Assembly (NCBI RefSeq): GCF_900106555.1
Contig: NZ_FNOE01000024.1
Coordinates: forward strand, 1 to 42,654
Length of the DNA: 42,654 nucleotides
Reading direction: 5' to 3'
Origin: Nitrosomonas oligotropha
GTDB taxonomy: Bacteria > Pseudomonadota > Gammaproteobacteria > Burkholderiales > Nitrosomonadaceae
The notes below the pieces were generated by a model. It was not told the origin of the DNA and did no database searches. It worked only from the letters and a program-made list of their open reading frames with translations. A program made the translations under genes and the position numbers. Positions 25,699 to 33,888 of the stretch are shown piece by piece (positions within the stretch are counted from its first letter, which is position 1; each line of letters opens with the position of its first letter).

Positions 25699-26616
25699 AT
25701 GACCGACATTCATCAAGGCCATACCGCATTAGGTGATGTAGCCGCTCGCACGCTTGCCAATGCTACAAAAACCGTCCCGATGATGGGAACCATCACGCCA
25801 CGCTGGCTCACCCACTTGCTGCAATGGGTACCGGTCGAAGCGGGTATTTATCGCGTAAATAAAGTAAAGGACCCCGATCAGGTGGAAGTCGATTGCTCCG
25901 CCAAGGATGAACGCGAATTACCCGCGACATTCGTGGATTATGAAGAATGGGGGCGGGAATATGTTCTGAACGCGGTCAATACCGTGCTGGACGTGCATAC
26001 CCGGGTTTCCGATCTGTATAGCAGCCCGCACAATCAAATCCGCGAACAGTTACGCCTTACGATTGAAACAGCAAAAGAACGCCAGGAAAGCGAGCTGATC
26101 AATAACAAGGAATACGGCTTGCTCAATAACGCCGCCAAATCGATGCGGGTAAAAACACGCACAGGCGCACCCACCCCCGATGACTTGGATGAGTTGATTG
26201 CGCGTGTCTGGAAAGAACCCGGCTTTTTTCTCGCGCACCCGCAAGCGATTGCAGCGTTCGGCCGTGAATGTACCCGCCGTGGCGTTCCACCTCCGACGGT
26301 TTCATTGTTTGGCTCACAATTCCTGACTTGGCGCGGCATTCCATTGATCCCGAGCAACAAGGTCAATATCACCGGCGGCAAAACCAGTATTCTGCTGCTG
26401 CGTACCGGCGAAAGCCGCCAAGGCGTGGTCGGACTCTATCAACCGGATTTACCGGGCCAGCAAGGCATGGGATTATCGGTGCGTTTCATGGGCATCAATC
26501 ACAAAGCGATTGCCTCTTATCTGGTTTCCCTCTATTGCTCGCTGGCGGTATTGACCGAGGATGCGCTCGGCGTGCTCGAAAATGTCGAAGTGGGTAAATA
26601 TCATGAGTACAAGTAA
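25699..26616 (+). CDS. srpI: Family 2A encapsulin shell protein (SrpI type)
   Basis: This 305-residue protein is of the SrpI group of family 2A encapsulins, HK97-fold proteins that self-assemble into icosahedral nanocompartments. Recognisable pieces are GTITPRWLTHLLQWVPVEAG and YRVNKVKDPDQVEV in the N-terminal arm region, VSDLYSSPHNQIREQLRLTI in the spine helix, RVWKEPGFFLAHPQAIAAFG, FLTWRGIPLIPSNKVNI, and RTGESRQGVVGLYQPDLPGQ towards the end. Length is normal. AAGGAG lies at ideal distance. The stop overlaps the start of the cysteine desulfurase gene by 14 bases, so shell and cargo are translationally coupled. Relatives package a cysteine desulfurase under sulfur limitation (srpI of Synechococcus). 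Confidence 0.93.
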   Translation: MTDIHQGHTALGDVAARTLANATKTVPMMGTITPRWLTHLLQWVPVEAGIYRVNKVKDPDQVEVDCSAKDERELPATFVDYEEWGREYVLNAVNTVLDVHTRVSDLYSSPHNQIREQLRLTIETAKERQESELINNKEYGLLNNAAKSMRVKTRTGAPTPDDLDELIARVWKEPGFFLAHPQAIAAFGRECTRRGVPPPTVSLFGSQFLTWRGIPLIPSNKVNITGGKTSILLLRTGESRQGVVGLYQPDLPGQQGMGLSVRFMGINHKAIASYLVSLYCSLAVLTEDALGVLENVEVGKYHEYK

Positions 26617-28438
26617 TCTCGACCATCCCTCGGGCGAAAGTCTGGACGCGGCATCCAGCTATCTGCCGGATGTCGAGTTACTGACCCGCATGGCCAACGA
26701 AATGTTTTCCGCTTTGCCCAATGCAACGCCTGCCGCAGGCGTGCCCTCCTCCACGGCAGCGGCATCCACGGCCACATCGGCGCCTGCGCTGGAAGTTCCG
26801 TCATTCCCTTCGGACTATCCGCGCGTGGGAAGTTCTGTATACGCTTCAGCCATTCCATTACCATTCGAGGATGAACTCAACACTTTGCTTTCATCGGCAA
26901 AAGAGAGTTATTCCGCTGTGCCCGGCATAGCACAAACCGCTGGCGTCCCTTCTGCGGCTGTGCCGCTGCCGACGCAGGAGAATTCCGCATTGACTACGGA
27001 TCATTTCAATCTGACCACTTCCCCTATTCCATCGGTCATCCCGCTACCGTTTGAGGAAGAATTACGCACACTCCTCACACCGGCGCAGAAAGCTACGCTC
27101 GCACATACCGCCATCCCGGCCAATCCCAACCAGGCATCGTCATTCTACTTTCTCGACAGCATTGCATCACCAGCGGCGGGCACGCCGCTACCGGCCTATG
27201 CGGCTGCGCATCCGCCATTCGACGTTAATGCCATCCGGCGGGATTTCCCGATATTGAAAGAACTGGTGCACGGCCGTCCGCTGATTTGGCTGGACAATGC
27301 CGCGACGACACAGAAGCCGCAATCAGTCATCGATCGCCTCAGCTATTTTTATCAGCACGAGAACTCCAACATCCACCGCGCCGCGCATGAATTGGCGGCA
27401 CGCGCGACCGATGCCTACGAAGATGCGCGCAAAAAAGTCCGTCATTTCCTGAATGCACCATCCGTCGATGAAATCGTCTTTGTCCGCGGCACGACCGAGG
27501 GTATCAATCTCGTTGCGCAAAGCTGGGGACGCCAACATATCAATGAAGGCGACGAAATCGTCATTTCCTGGCTGGAGCATCACGCCAATATCGTACCGTG
27601 GCAGCAGCTGTGCACCGAGAAAGGCGCAAAGTTGCGCGTTGCGCCCGTGGATGATCACGGCCAGATATTGCTGGATGAGTATCAAAAATTGCTGAACTCA
27701 CGCACCAAGCTGGTGGCATTTTCGCAAGTATCGAATGCACTCGGTACGATCACACCGGCGCAGCAAATGATCGCGATGGCGCATCGTGTTGGCGCGCGCG
27801 TGCTGTTGGACGGCGCGCAATCGGTTTCGCACATGCGCGTCGATGTGCAGCAGCTCGATTGCGACTGGTTTGTTTTTTCCGGTCATAAAGTTTTTGCTCC
27901 AACCGGGATCGGTGCACTGTTCGGCAAATTAGAGTTGCTCAATGCCATGCCGCCTTGGCAGGGCGGAGGCAATATGATTCAAGATGTCACCTTTGAAAAA
28001 ACCATTTATCATGCGGCACCCGTCCGTTTTGAAGCCGGTACCGGCAATATCGCTGATGCCGTCGGACTAGGCGCTGCGATTGATTACGTTCAACGCATCG
28101 GTCTTGAAAACATCAGCCGCTATGAACATCAATTGCTGGTCTATGCAACACGCGGCCTGAGCTCAATTCCCGGTTTACGGCTGATCGGCACCGCGCCGGA
28201 AAAAGCGGGTGTGCTGTCTTTTGTGCTGAAGGGATTCAGCTCCGAAGAAGTCGGTGCAGCGTTGAATCGTGAAGGTATCGCCGTGCGTTCCGGTCATCAC
28301 TGTGCACAGCCGATTTTGCGCCGCTTTGGTCTGGAAACGACGGTTCGTCCGTCTTTGGCGCTGTACAATACCTGTGCGGATATCGATTTTCTGGTCGCCG
28401 CACTGCGCCGTATTCAAAGCGGGCGTACGAGCTTTTGA
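26603..28438 (+). CDS. Encapsulin cargo cysteine desulfurase with disordered N-terminus
   Basis: This 611-residue protein uses an ATG lying inside the end of the encapsulin gene. Residues 1-205 are Ala/Pro/Ser/Thr-rich and disordered-looking, with repeated motifs: PDVELLTRMANEMFSALP (22-39), IPLPFEDELNTLL (84-96), IPLPFEEELRTLL (146-158) and SSFYFLDSI (179-187). This matches the cargo-loading N-terminus of family 2A encapsulin-associated desulfurases. Residues 206-611 are a SufS-type class V PLP enzyme: LDNAATTQKP, the PLP lysine at about 429 in FSGHKVFAPTG and catalytic Cys567 in RSGHHCAQPILRR. It removes sulfur from cysteine, giving alanine and a persulfide. Relatives are reported to deposit elemental sulfur inside the shell. 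Confidence 0.93.
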   Translation: MSTSNLDHPSGESLDAASSYLPDVELLTRMANEMFSALPNATPAAGVPSSTAAASTATSAPALEVPSFPSDYPRVGSSVYASAIPLPFEDELNTLLSSAKESYSAVPGIAQTAGVPSAAVPLPTQENSALTTDHFNLTTSPIPSVIPLPFEEELRTLLTPAQKATLAHTAIPANPNQASSFYFLDSIASPAAGTPLPAYAAAHPPFDVNAIRRDFPILKELVHGRPLIWLDNAATTQKPQSVIDRLSYFYQHENSNIHRAAHELAARATDAYEDARKKVRHFLNAPSVDEIVFVRGTTEGINLVAQSWGRQHINEGDEIVISWLEHHANIVPWQQLCTEKGAKLRVAPVDDHGQILLDEYQKLLNSRTKLVAFSQVSNALGTITPAQQMIAMAHRVGARVLLDGAQSVSHMRVDVQQLDCDWFVFSGHKVFAPTGIGALFGKLELLNAMPPWQGGGNMIQDVTFEKTIYHAAPVRFEAGTGNIADAVGLGAAIDYVQRIGLENISRYEHQLLVYATRGLSSIPGLRLIGTAPEKAGVLSFVLKGFSSEEVGAALNREGIAVRSGHHCAQPILRRFGLETTVRPSLALYNTCADIDFLVAALRRIQSGRTSF

Positions 28439-28475
28439 TGATGGGTTAATCTAAATCAACACAAGGAATTCTTAA

Positions 28476-29309
28476 TTGAGCAGTTTCAAGCAATACAGTA
28501 TTTTGCCAGGGTTCAATCTGGCATTGGGATTCACACTGTTGTATCTCAGTCTGATCGTTTTGATTCCGTTGTCGGCCGCGTTCATTCGTACCGCTGAATT
28601 GACCTGGCCGGAATTCTGGTCGATTGCCACCACCCCGCGCGTGCTGGCTTCTTACCGGTTGACATTCGGCGCGTCGTTCGCGGCCGCCACTGTCAATGCC
28701 TTTTTCGGTTTGTTAGTCGCGTGGGTGCTGGTGCGCTATCATTTTCCCGGCAAGAAAATAGTCGATGCTTTGGTAGATCTCCCCTTCGCCCTGCCGACCG
28801 CGGTAGCCGGGATTGCGCTAACCGCGTTGTACGCCGGCAATGGCTGGATCGGACAGTTTCTTGAGCCGCTCGGCATCAAAGTAGCTTTCACGCCGCTGGG
28901 GATTTTTGTAGCGCTGACTTTTATCGGTTTGCCGTTTGTGGTGCGTACCGTGCAGCCGGTGCTCGAAGATATTGAAGCCGAGCTGGAGGAAGCAGCCGCG
29001 ACACTCGGCGCCAACCGCTGGCAAACCTTTACGCGCGTGATTTTCCCGGCACTCTATCCCGCGCTAATGACCGGTTTTGCGCTGGCTTTCGCACGCGCAA
29101 TCGGCGAGTACGGCTCGGTGATTTTTATCGCCGGTAATATGCCGATGATTTCCGAAATTACACCGCTGTTGATTATCACCAAGCTGGAACAGTATGACTA
29201 TGCCGGGGCTACGGCCTTGTCGGTCGTGATGCTGGTGATTTCTTTCGCTCTATTATTGATTATTAATTTGTTGCAATGGTGGAGCCGGCGCCGCAGCATG
29301 CAAGCTTGA
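28476..29309 (+). CDS. cysT: Sulfate ABC transporter permease CysT
   Basis: This 277-residue inner-membrane protein has six predicted helices. The start is TTG with AAGGA seven bases upstream. Family pieces are [16 protein letters not shown] opening, [19 protein letters not shown], and the EAA loop that contacts CysA ([20 protein letters not shown]). It ends [15 protein letters not shown] and the last helix. It forms the membrane channel with CysW for sulfate and thiosulfate. The gene lies 37 bases after the desulfurase gene, so it is likely on the same transcript, and its stop is 8 bases before cysW. Confidence 0.95.
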   Translation: MSSFKQYSILPGFNLALGFTLLYLSLIVLIPLSAAFIRTAELTWPEFWSIATTPRVLASYRLTFGASFAAATVNAFFGLLVAWVLVRYHFPGKKIVDALVDLPFALPTAVAGIALTALYAGNGWIGQFLEPLGIKVAFTPLGIFVALTFIGLPFVVRTVQPVLEDIEAELEEAAATLGANRWQTFTRVIFPALYPALMTGFALAFARAIGEYGSVIFIAGNMPMISEITPLLIITKLEQYDYAGATALSVVMLVISFALLLIINLLQWWSRRRSMQA

Positions 29310-29317
29310 GAACTATA

Positions 29318-30199
29318 ATGACCACTACGATTACATTCCCCTTAGCCGGTAAAACCTTCCGGCAGCGCGCCACACAAGAGCCTGCCTGGGTGCGCCGATC
29401 CTTGATCGGCTTGGCGTTGGTATTTTTAACCCTCTTTCTGTTTGTGCCGCTGATTTCGGTCTTCTATGAGGCATTCAAGAAGGGCGTGGAAGTTTATGTC
29501 GCGGCTATCACCGATCCCGATGCAGTTTCCGCCATTAAACTGACGCTGCTGGTAGCCGCCATTGCGGTGCCTTTGAACCTGATATTCGGCATCGCCGCGG
29601 CCTGGGCCATCGCCAAGTTTGAATTTCGCGGCAAGAATCTGCTGATCACATTGATCGATCTGCCTTTCTCAGTCTCGCCGGTAGTTTCCGGATTGATTTA
29701 CGTGCTCGTGTTTGGCTTGCAGGGCTGGCTGGGACCATGGCTGGCGGAGCACGATATCAAAATTATCTTTGCCGTTCCCGGTATCGTGTTAGCGACTGTG
29801 TTTGTAACAGTACCCTTCATCGCACGTGAATTGATTCCACTGATGCAAGCACAGGGCACCGAGGAAGAAGAAGCCGCCGTTGTGCTGGGCGCAAGCGGCT
29901 GGCAGACTTTCTATCATGTGACGCTGCCGAATATCAAATGGGGTTTGCTGTACGGCTCTATTCTTTGTAATGCCAGGGCGATGGGCGAATTTGGCGCGGT
30001 ATCGGTGGTATCCGGTCATATCCGCGGCAGCACCAATACCATGCCCTTGCATGTCGAGATTCTCTACAACGAATATAACTTTGCGGCTGCGTTTGCCGTG
30101 GCTTCGCTGCTGGCCTTACTGGCATTGGTGACGTTAGCGCTGAAAACACTGATTGAATTCCGGAATAAACAACATCAAAAACAACGAGGTCTCGAATGA
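29318..30199 (+). CDS. cysW: Sulfate ABC transporter permease CysW
   Basis: This 293-residue permease is the partner of CysT. Six helices are predicted, with [20 protein letters not shown] and the EAA loop [22 protein letters not shown]. Then [18 protein letters not shown] follows, typical of CysW. I chose the ATG at 29318 ([14 protein letters not shown]), 8 bases after the cysT stop; the frame is open further upstream, overlapping cysT. Its stop overlaps the cysA start by four bases (ATGA), which indicates coupled translation. Confidence 0.95.
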   Translation: MTTTITFPLAGKTFRQRATQEPAWVRRSLIGLALVFLTLFLFVPLISVFYEAFKKGVEVYVAAITDPDAVSAIKLTLLVAAIAVPLNLIFGIAAAWAIAKFEFRGKNLLITLIDLPFSVSPVVSGLIYVLVFGLQGWLGPWLAEHDIKIIFAVPGIVLATVFVTVPFIARELIPLMQAQGTEEEEAAVVLGASGWQTFYHVTLPNIKWGLLYGSILCNARAMGEFGAVSVVSGHIRGSTNTMPLHVEILYNEYNFAAAFAVASLLALLALVTLALKTLIEFRNKQHQKQRGLE

Positions 30200-31284
30200 G
30201 CATTGAAGTGATTAGTCTCTCTAAACAATTCGGCACGTTTACCGCGCTGCATGATGTCAGTTTACAAGTGCACTCCGGTGAATTGCTGGCGTTACTGGGA
30301 CCTTCGGGTTCCGGTAAAACCACTCTGCTGCGCGTGATCGCCGGACTGGAAACTGCCGATAGCGGGCAAGTATTATTTCATGGTGAAGATGCAACCGATC
30401 AGCATGTGCGTGACCGCCAGGTCGGGTTTGTTTTTCAGCATTATGCCTTGTTCCGCAACATGACGATTTTCGAGAATGTCGCTTTCGGTTTAAATGTACG
30501 TCCGAAGAAATTCCGCCCGTCTAAAGAGGAAATCCATGACCGCGTGATGAAATTATTGCATCTGGTGCAGCTGGATTGGCTGGCAGACCGCTATCCGCAC
30601 CAGCTTTCCGGCGGCCAGCGCCAGCGTATTGCCTTGGCGCGGGCACTGGCAGTGGAACCGAAAGTGTTATTGCTCGATGAACCTTTCGGCGCATTGGATG
30701 CCAAGGTGCGCAAGGAATTGCGCTCCTGGCTCCGCAGACTGCACGATGACATGCACATTACCAGTGTATTTGTCACGCATGATCAGGAAGAAGCGCTGGA
30801 AGTCGCTGACCGGGTAGTCGTCATGAACGAAGGCCGGATTGAGCAAATCGGCACACCGGATGAAGTGTACGAGCAGCCTGCCAGTCCGTTCGTGTACGAA
30901 TTCCTTGGCAACGTCAATTTATTCCATAGCCGCTTGCATCGCGGCCGTGCTTGGATCGGTGATCTGGAAGTCGATGCGCCGGAACACGCCGAAGCGGAAG
31001 AACTGGCCGCCATTGCTTATGTCCGCCCGCATGAAATCGAAGTCGAGCGCACCCAAAATGGCGAAGCGGCGCTGGCGGCGCAGATTGTTCATATTCTATC
31101 GGTAGGTCCGATTGTCAGGCTGGAGCTGGTGCGCGAAAACGACAAAGAGAGACACCTGGTGCACGCTGAAATCAGCAAGGAGCGTTTTCGCGAATTGCAG
31201 CTCACCAAGGGGGAGAAAGTCTTTATCAAGCCCAGACGGCTTGATTTGTTCCCAAACTATCCGCACAGCCAATTGAAACATTGA
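30196..31284 (+). CDS. cysA: Sulfate/thiosulfate ABC transporter ATPase CysA
   Basis: This 362-residue ATPase has the Walker [17 protein letters not shown] near residues 34-49, signature [15 protein letters not shown], Walker [17 protein letters not shown] and the H-loop [12 protein letters not shown]. The C-terminal 110 residues form the regulatory OB-type TOBE domain (ECxx-type ABC, CysA subfamily). It powers CysT/CysW sulfate import. It overlaps cysW by 4 bases and is followed by the serine acetyltransferase 43 bases on. Confidence 0.96.
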   Translation: MSIEVISLSKQFGTFTALHDVSLQVHSGELLALLGPSGSGKTTLLRVIAGLETADSGQVLFHGEDATDQHVRDRQVGFVFQHYALFRNMTIFENVAFGLNVRPKKFRPSKEEIHDRVMKLLHLVQLDWLADRYPHQLSGGQRQRIALARALAVEPKVLLLDEPFGALDAKVRKELRSWLRRLHDDMHITSVFVTHDQEEALEVADRVVVMNEGRIEQIGTPDEVYEQPASPFVYEFLGNVNLFHSRLHRGRAWIGDLEVDAPEHAEAEELAAIAYVRPHEIEVERTQNGEAALAAQIVHILSVGPIVRLELVRENDKERHLVHAEISKERFRELQLTKGEKVFIKPRRLDLFPNYPHSQLKH

Positions 31285-31327
31285 GACGTAGCAATGAAAA
31301 GCAGATTGAACGAAATGGATTGAAGAC

Positions 31328-32281
31328 ATGACCATCGAACTCAAAACACAGGGCGCAGCAGAATCAGAAATCAATCGCCCCGAAATCAATCATATTGTTT
31401 CCCAATTACGCGCATTACGTGTGGCTTCCCTGGAGCACCGGCAGCGGCTTAATAAGCCACCCAAATTGCCTTCACGGAAAGTCCTGGCATCCATCATTGA
31501 ACGATTGAGCACGGCGTTGTTTCCGAATCGTTTGGGCACACCCAGCATTTCCGATGAAGGGATTGATTACTACGTAGGACATACCCTGGATGTTGCATTA
31601 CGCGACCTGATCGATCAGATTCACCACGAATTGTTTTTTGTCTCTGGGCAGGAAATTGCCGGTGCGTCGATTCGTGAACATGCTGCGAGTATTGCCAGTA
31701 CGTTTGCCCAGCAATTACCCAAAATCCGCAGCTTACTGGAAAACGACATTCGTGCAGCCTATGAAGGCGATCCGGCAGCACGCAGCATTGACGATGTATT
31801 GGTATGCTACCCCGGAATTACAGCGATTATTCACCACCGCATCGCGCATGAATTGAACCTGTTGGGCGTACCGCTGATCGCCCGCATGATGTCGGAAATC
31901 GCTCATTCGCTGACCGGCATAGAAATCCATCCGGGTGCGCAGATTGGCGATCGTTTCTTTATTGATCATGGAACCGGCGTTGTGATCGGCGAGACTACTA
32001 TCATTGGCAGCAATGTGCGGCTGTATCAGGCTGTCACCCTCGGTGCCAAGCGCTTTCCTGTCGACGAACAGGGCATTCTGGTGAAAGGTAATTTGCGCCA
32101 CCCCATCGTCGAAGATGATGTGGTGATCTATGCCAGCGCTACGATTCTCGGGCGTATCACCATCGGCCATGGATCAACGGTCGGAGGCAATGTCTGGCTG
32201 ACACACAGCATCCCGCCCGGAAGTCACGTCACGCAAGCGCAAATTCGCACGGATGTAATCGCTGCGGGTACTGGAACTTAG
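31328..32281 (+). CDS. epsC: Serine O-acetyltransferase, EpsC/SrpH type
   Basis: This 317-residue enzyme makes O-acetylserine from serine and acetyl-CoA, the carbon skeleton for cysteine. The N-terminal 190 residues are the long helical domain of the EpsC/SrpH branch, with YYVGHTLDVALRDLI. Then come left-handed beta-helix hexapeptide repeats (ARMMSEIAHSLTGIEIHPGA, IGDRFFIDHGTGVVIGET with the catalytic His, VRLYQAVTLGAKRF). SrpH-type enzymes accompany SrpI encapsulins in other bacteria. Its place after cysA closes the logic of the cluster: sulfate in, acetylserine supply, cysteine, then desulfuration in the shell. There is no obvious terminator directly after it. Confidence 0.93.
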   Translation: MTIELKTQGAAESEINRPEINHIVSQLRALRVASLEHRQRLNKPPKLPSRKVLASIIERLSTALFPNRLGTPSISDEGIDYYVGHTLDVALRDLIDQIHHELFFVSGQEIAGASIREHAASIASTFAQQLPKIRSLLENDIRAAYEGDPAARSIDDVLVCYPGITAIIHHRIAHELNLLGVPLIARMMSEIAHSLTGIEIHPGAQIGDRFFIDHGTGVVIGETTIIGSNVRLYQAVTLGAKRFPVDEQGILVKGNLRHPIVEDDVVIYASATILGRITIGHGSTVGGNVWLTHSIPPGSHVTQAQIRTDVIAAGTGT

Positions 32282-32325
32282 TATTTTTGCCCGACACAAA
32301 CAAAGCGCATGTTTCCTCAATGCAC

Positions 32326-32613
32326 TCAATGGGATGTAAACATTAATTGATCTGAGAATTCACCTGCGGCTATTTTTTCCAGCAATTTCTTCGCTTTCTC
32401 ACCGACCCCTGCCCCATGTCGCAGATAAGATTGCGCAGCCAGCGCGGGCGAATAATCACTGACTGTATATCCCTGCGCGTTGATTTCTTGCTGCGATATC
32501 GTTGTCACTGTCAATTTTCCTTTTCCCAGCTTGATCACAAGCAGCTTCTTTCCACTCGCTCCCACAATGATTGCAGTATTTCGATGTTGATTGATAATCA
32601 CAGTTGGTTGCAT
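32326..32613 (-). CDS. Conserved-looking small hypothetical protein
   Basis: This 95-residue protein is convergent with the acetyltransferase gene. I chose the ATG at 32613-32611 with TGAGA upstream; the longer frame begins with TTG. Residues 1-50 form a beta-rich part (TVIINQHRNTAIIVGASGKK, LLVIKLGKGKLTVTTISQQE) and the rest is helical (GYTVSDYSPALAAQSYLRH). No family is recognised. Codon use looks like the neighbours. Confidence 0.5.
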   Translation of the reverse strand: MQPTVIINQHRNTAIIVGASGKKLLVIKLGKGKLTVTTISQQEINAQGYTVSDYSPALAAQSYLRHGAGVGEKAKKLLEKIAAGEFSDQLMFTSH

Positions 32614-32806
32614 TTTTATCGGTCTCAAACGGTCAATAGCGTATTACGCATACGATACCACTGTTCATCCCCCGGAATCTTCATTCACGATCAAGTAAAA
32701 ATGTTTATTCATTCTCGGCCTGCATTTTCTTGACCAAAACGTACAGCATCTCTATAATCCACCCTTCGTTTCTGAAGTGACTCCAGTCACACAGCAACTT
32801 CTTATT

Positions 32807-32881
32807 GCGGGAATAGCTCAGTGGTAGAGCACAACCTTGCCAAGGTTGGGGTCGCGAGTTCGAGCCTCGTTTCCCGCTCCA
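32807..32881 (+). tRNA. tRNA-Gly(GCC)
   Basis: A 75-base cloverleaf including encoded CCA. The acceptor stem is GCGGGAA/TTCCCGC, the D loop is AGCTCAGTGGTAGAGC, and the anticodon GCC at 32839-32841 lies in the loop TTGCCAA between CAACC and GGTTG. The T arm has GTTCGAG. Confidence 0.98.
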
Positions 32882-32990
32882 TTCTTTCTGTGGAATGGCT
32901 CTTTGAAATTTTACTTGCTGGGAATCGGATAACTACTCTTACCGGCTTTCTCCGTAAGATTAGCAAGACATTTAGAAGTTATGCAATAAT

Positions 32991-33064
32991 GGCGGGGTGG
33001 CAGAGTGGTCATGCAGCGGCCTGCAAAGCCGTCTACGCCGGTTCGATTCCGACCCCCGCCTCCA
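32991..33064 (+). tRNA. tRNA-Cys(GCA)
   Basis: A 74-base cloverleaf with encoded CCA. The acceptor stem is GGCGGGG/CCCCGCC, and the anticodon GCA at 33023-33025 lies in the loop CTGCAAA. The T arm has GGTTCGATTCC. Confidence 0.97.
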
Positions 33065-33083
33065 CCGATCTGATATTTCCATC

Positions 33084-33173
33084 GCCCGGGTGGTGAAATT
33101 GGTAGACACAAGGGACTTAAAATCCCTCGGGCCTAAAACGCCCGTGCCGGTTCGATTCCGGCTCCGGGCACCA
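33084..33173 (+). tRNA. tRNA-Leu(TAA)
   Basis: A 90-base long-variable-arm (class II) tRNA with encoded CCA. The acceptor stem is GCCCGGG/TCCGGGC (one G-T pair), the anticodon TAA is at 33118-33120 in CTTAAAA, and the variable arm is CGGGCCTAAAACGCCCG. The prophage starts right behind it, so its 3' end is the likely attachment site. Confidence 0.97.
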
Positions 33174-33285
33174 ATAATCAATAAGTTAGGCTTATTTTAC
33201 CTATCAGATAATCTGCCTTTCTATTCCGTAATTCTGGGTTTGTTCCGCAATTCTGAAAATCCCCCAACCAATATTTGTGCCTTGT
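33174..33285. other. Probable prophage boundary (attachment-side) region
   Basis: These 112 bases separate tRNA-Leu from the last phage gene. They contain two near-identical direct repeats, TTCCGTAATTCTG and TTCCGCAATTCTG, 23 bases apart. No gene is seen. The partner site is outside the window, so the exact core cannot be shown. Confidence 0.4.
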
Positions 33286-33828
33286 TTATTTGTTAGGGAC
33301 TACCTTTGCCACCGACCTGAGCTTATTTGCACAAGCATTGTATTTAATCACTGTTTCTCCGGCGAGCTCTCCGATTTCTTGAAGGCGTCGCTCAACATCT
33401 CCGGGAAGTCGTATTTGATCGGCTCCACCAGACTCTCTGGAATCGTCGTTTCTTCCGGACAAAGATGAGTGTCCGCTATCATCGCATGCTTTGGCACTGA
33501 TCCACATCCCACGAGTATTAGTGCGCATAGTACGCATATCATTCTTAAGTTTCGCAAGTGCTTTGTCTCGTTCATCGACCACCTCCATTGTTTTGGTTAT
33601 GTTTCTTTCATTCTGTTTGGCAACGCGATCCATTGCCTCACCAAGTGCCTTTGCCTGTTCCTCTATGCGATCTTTATCTTTTTCTAGCCATTCCGCTCGT
33701 TCAGCCGCACGGCCGTCGTTAAAAATGTTGTCGTGGATGGTTGATGCCATGTGCCAGACAAACCAGGTACAAGCGATAATTAATGCAGCCCATAAGGCGT
33801 AACGGGCAAGTGTTGCGTATCCAGCCAT
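33286..33828 (-). CDS. i-spanin (Rz-like lysis protein)
   Basis: This 180-residue protein begins MAGYATLARYALW with AGGAG ten bases upstream; the longer frame is not used. It has one N-terminal transmembrane helix (ALWAALIIACTWFVWHMAS) and then a periplasmic coiled coil (AAERAEWLEKDKDRIEEQAK), as Rz proteins do. It ends with a Cys-containing helix. Together with the outer-membrane lipoprotein encoded inside it (33348-33575) it would fuse inner and outer membranes at the end of the lytic cycle. Confidence 0.82.
   Translation of the reverse strand: MAGYATLARYALWAALIIACTWFVWHMASTIHDNIFNDGRAAERAEWLEKDKDRIEEQAKALGEAMDRVAKQNERNITKTMEVVDERDKALAKLKNDMRTMRTNTRGMWISAKACDDSGHSSLSGRNDDSRESGGADQIRLPGDVERRLQEIGELAGETVIKYNACANKLRSVAKVVPNK
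33348..33575 (-). CDS. o-spanin (Rz1-like lipoprotein) nested in the Rz gene
   Basis: This 75-residue lipoprotein lies wholly inside the i-spanin gene in another frame. It has signal core MICVLCALILVGC with a lipobox Cys, and then a short Pro-containing mature part. GGAGG lies 6 bases upstream of its ATG. Fully nested Rz1 genes are known from lambda and P2-like phages. It would sit in the outer membrane and meet Rz in the periplasm. Confidence 0.8.
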   Translation of the reverse strand: MNETKHLRNLRMICVLCALILVGCGSVPKHAMIADTHLCPEETTIPESLVEPIKYDFPEMLSDAFKKSESSPEKQ

Positions 33829-33844
33829 AATTTTCAGACTCCTA

Positions 33845-33880
33845 TAAAACAAAGAAACCGCCGAAGCGGTTTCTTTCAAT
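33845..33880 (-). terminator. Rho-independent terminator after the phage appendage gene
   Basis: AAAGAAACCGC (33851-33861) pairs perfectly with GCGGTTTCTTT (33866-33876) around CGAA. On the minus strand it is followed by TTTGTTTT. It lies 12 bases beyond the stop of the 342-residue gene, so the spanin genes behind it need read-through or their own promoter. Confidence 0.8.
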
Positions 33881-33888
33881 GAGATTAC

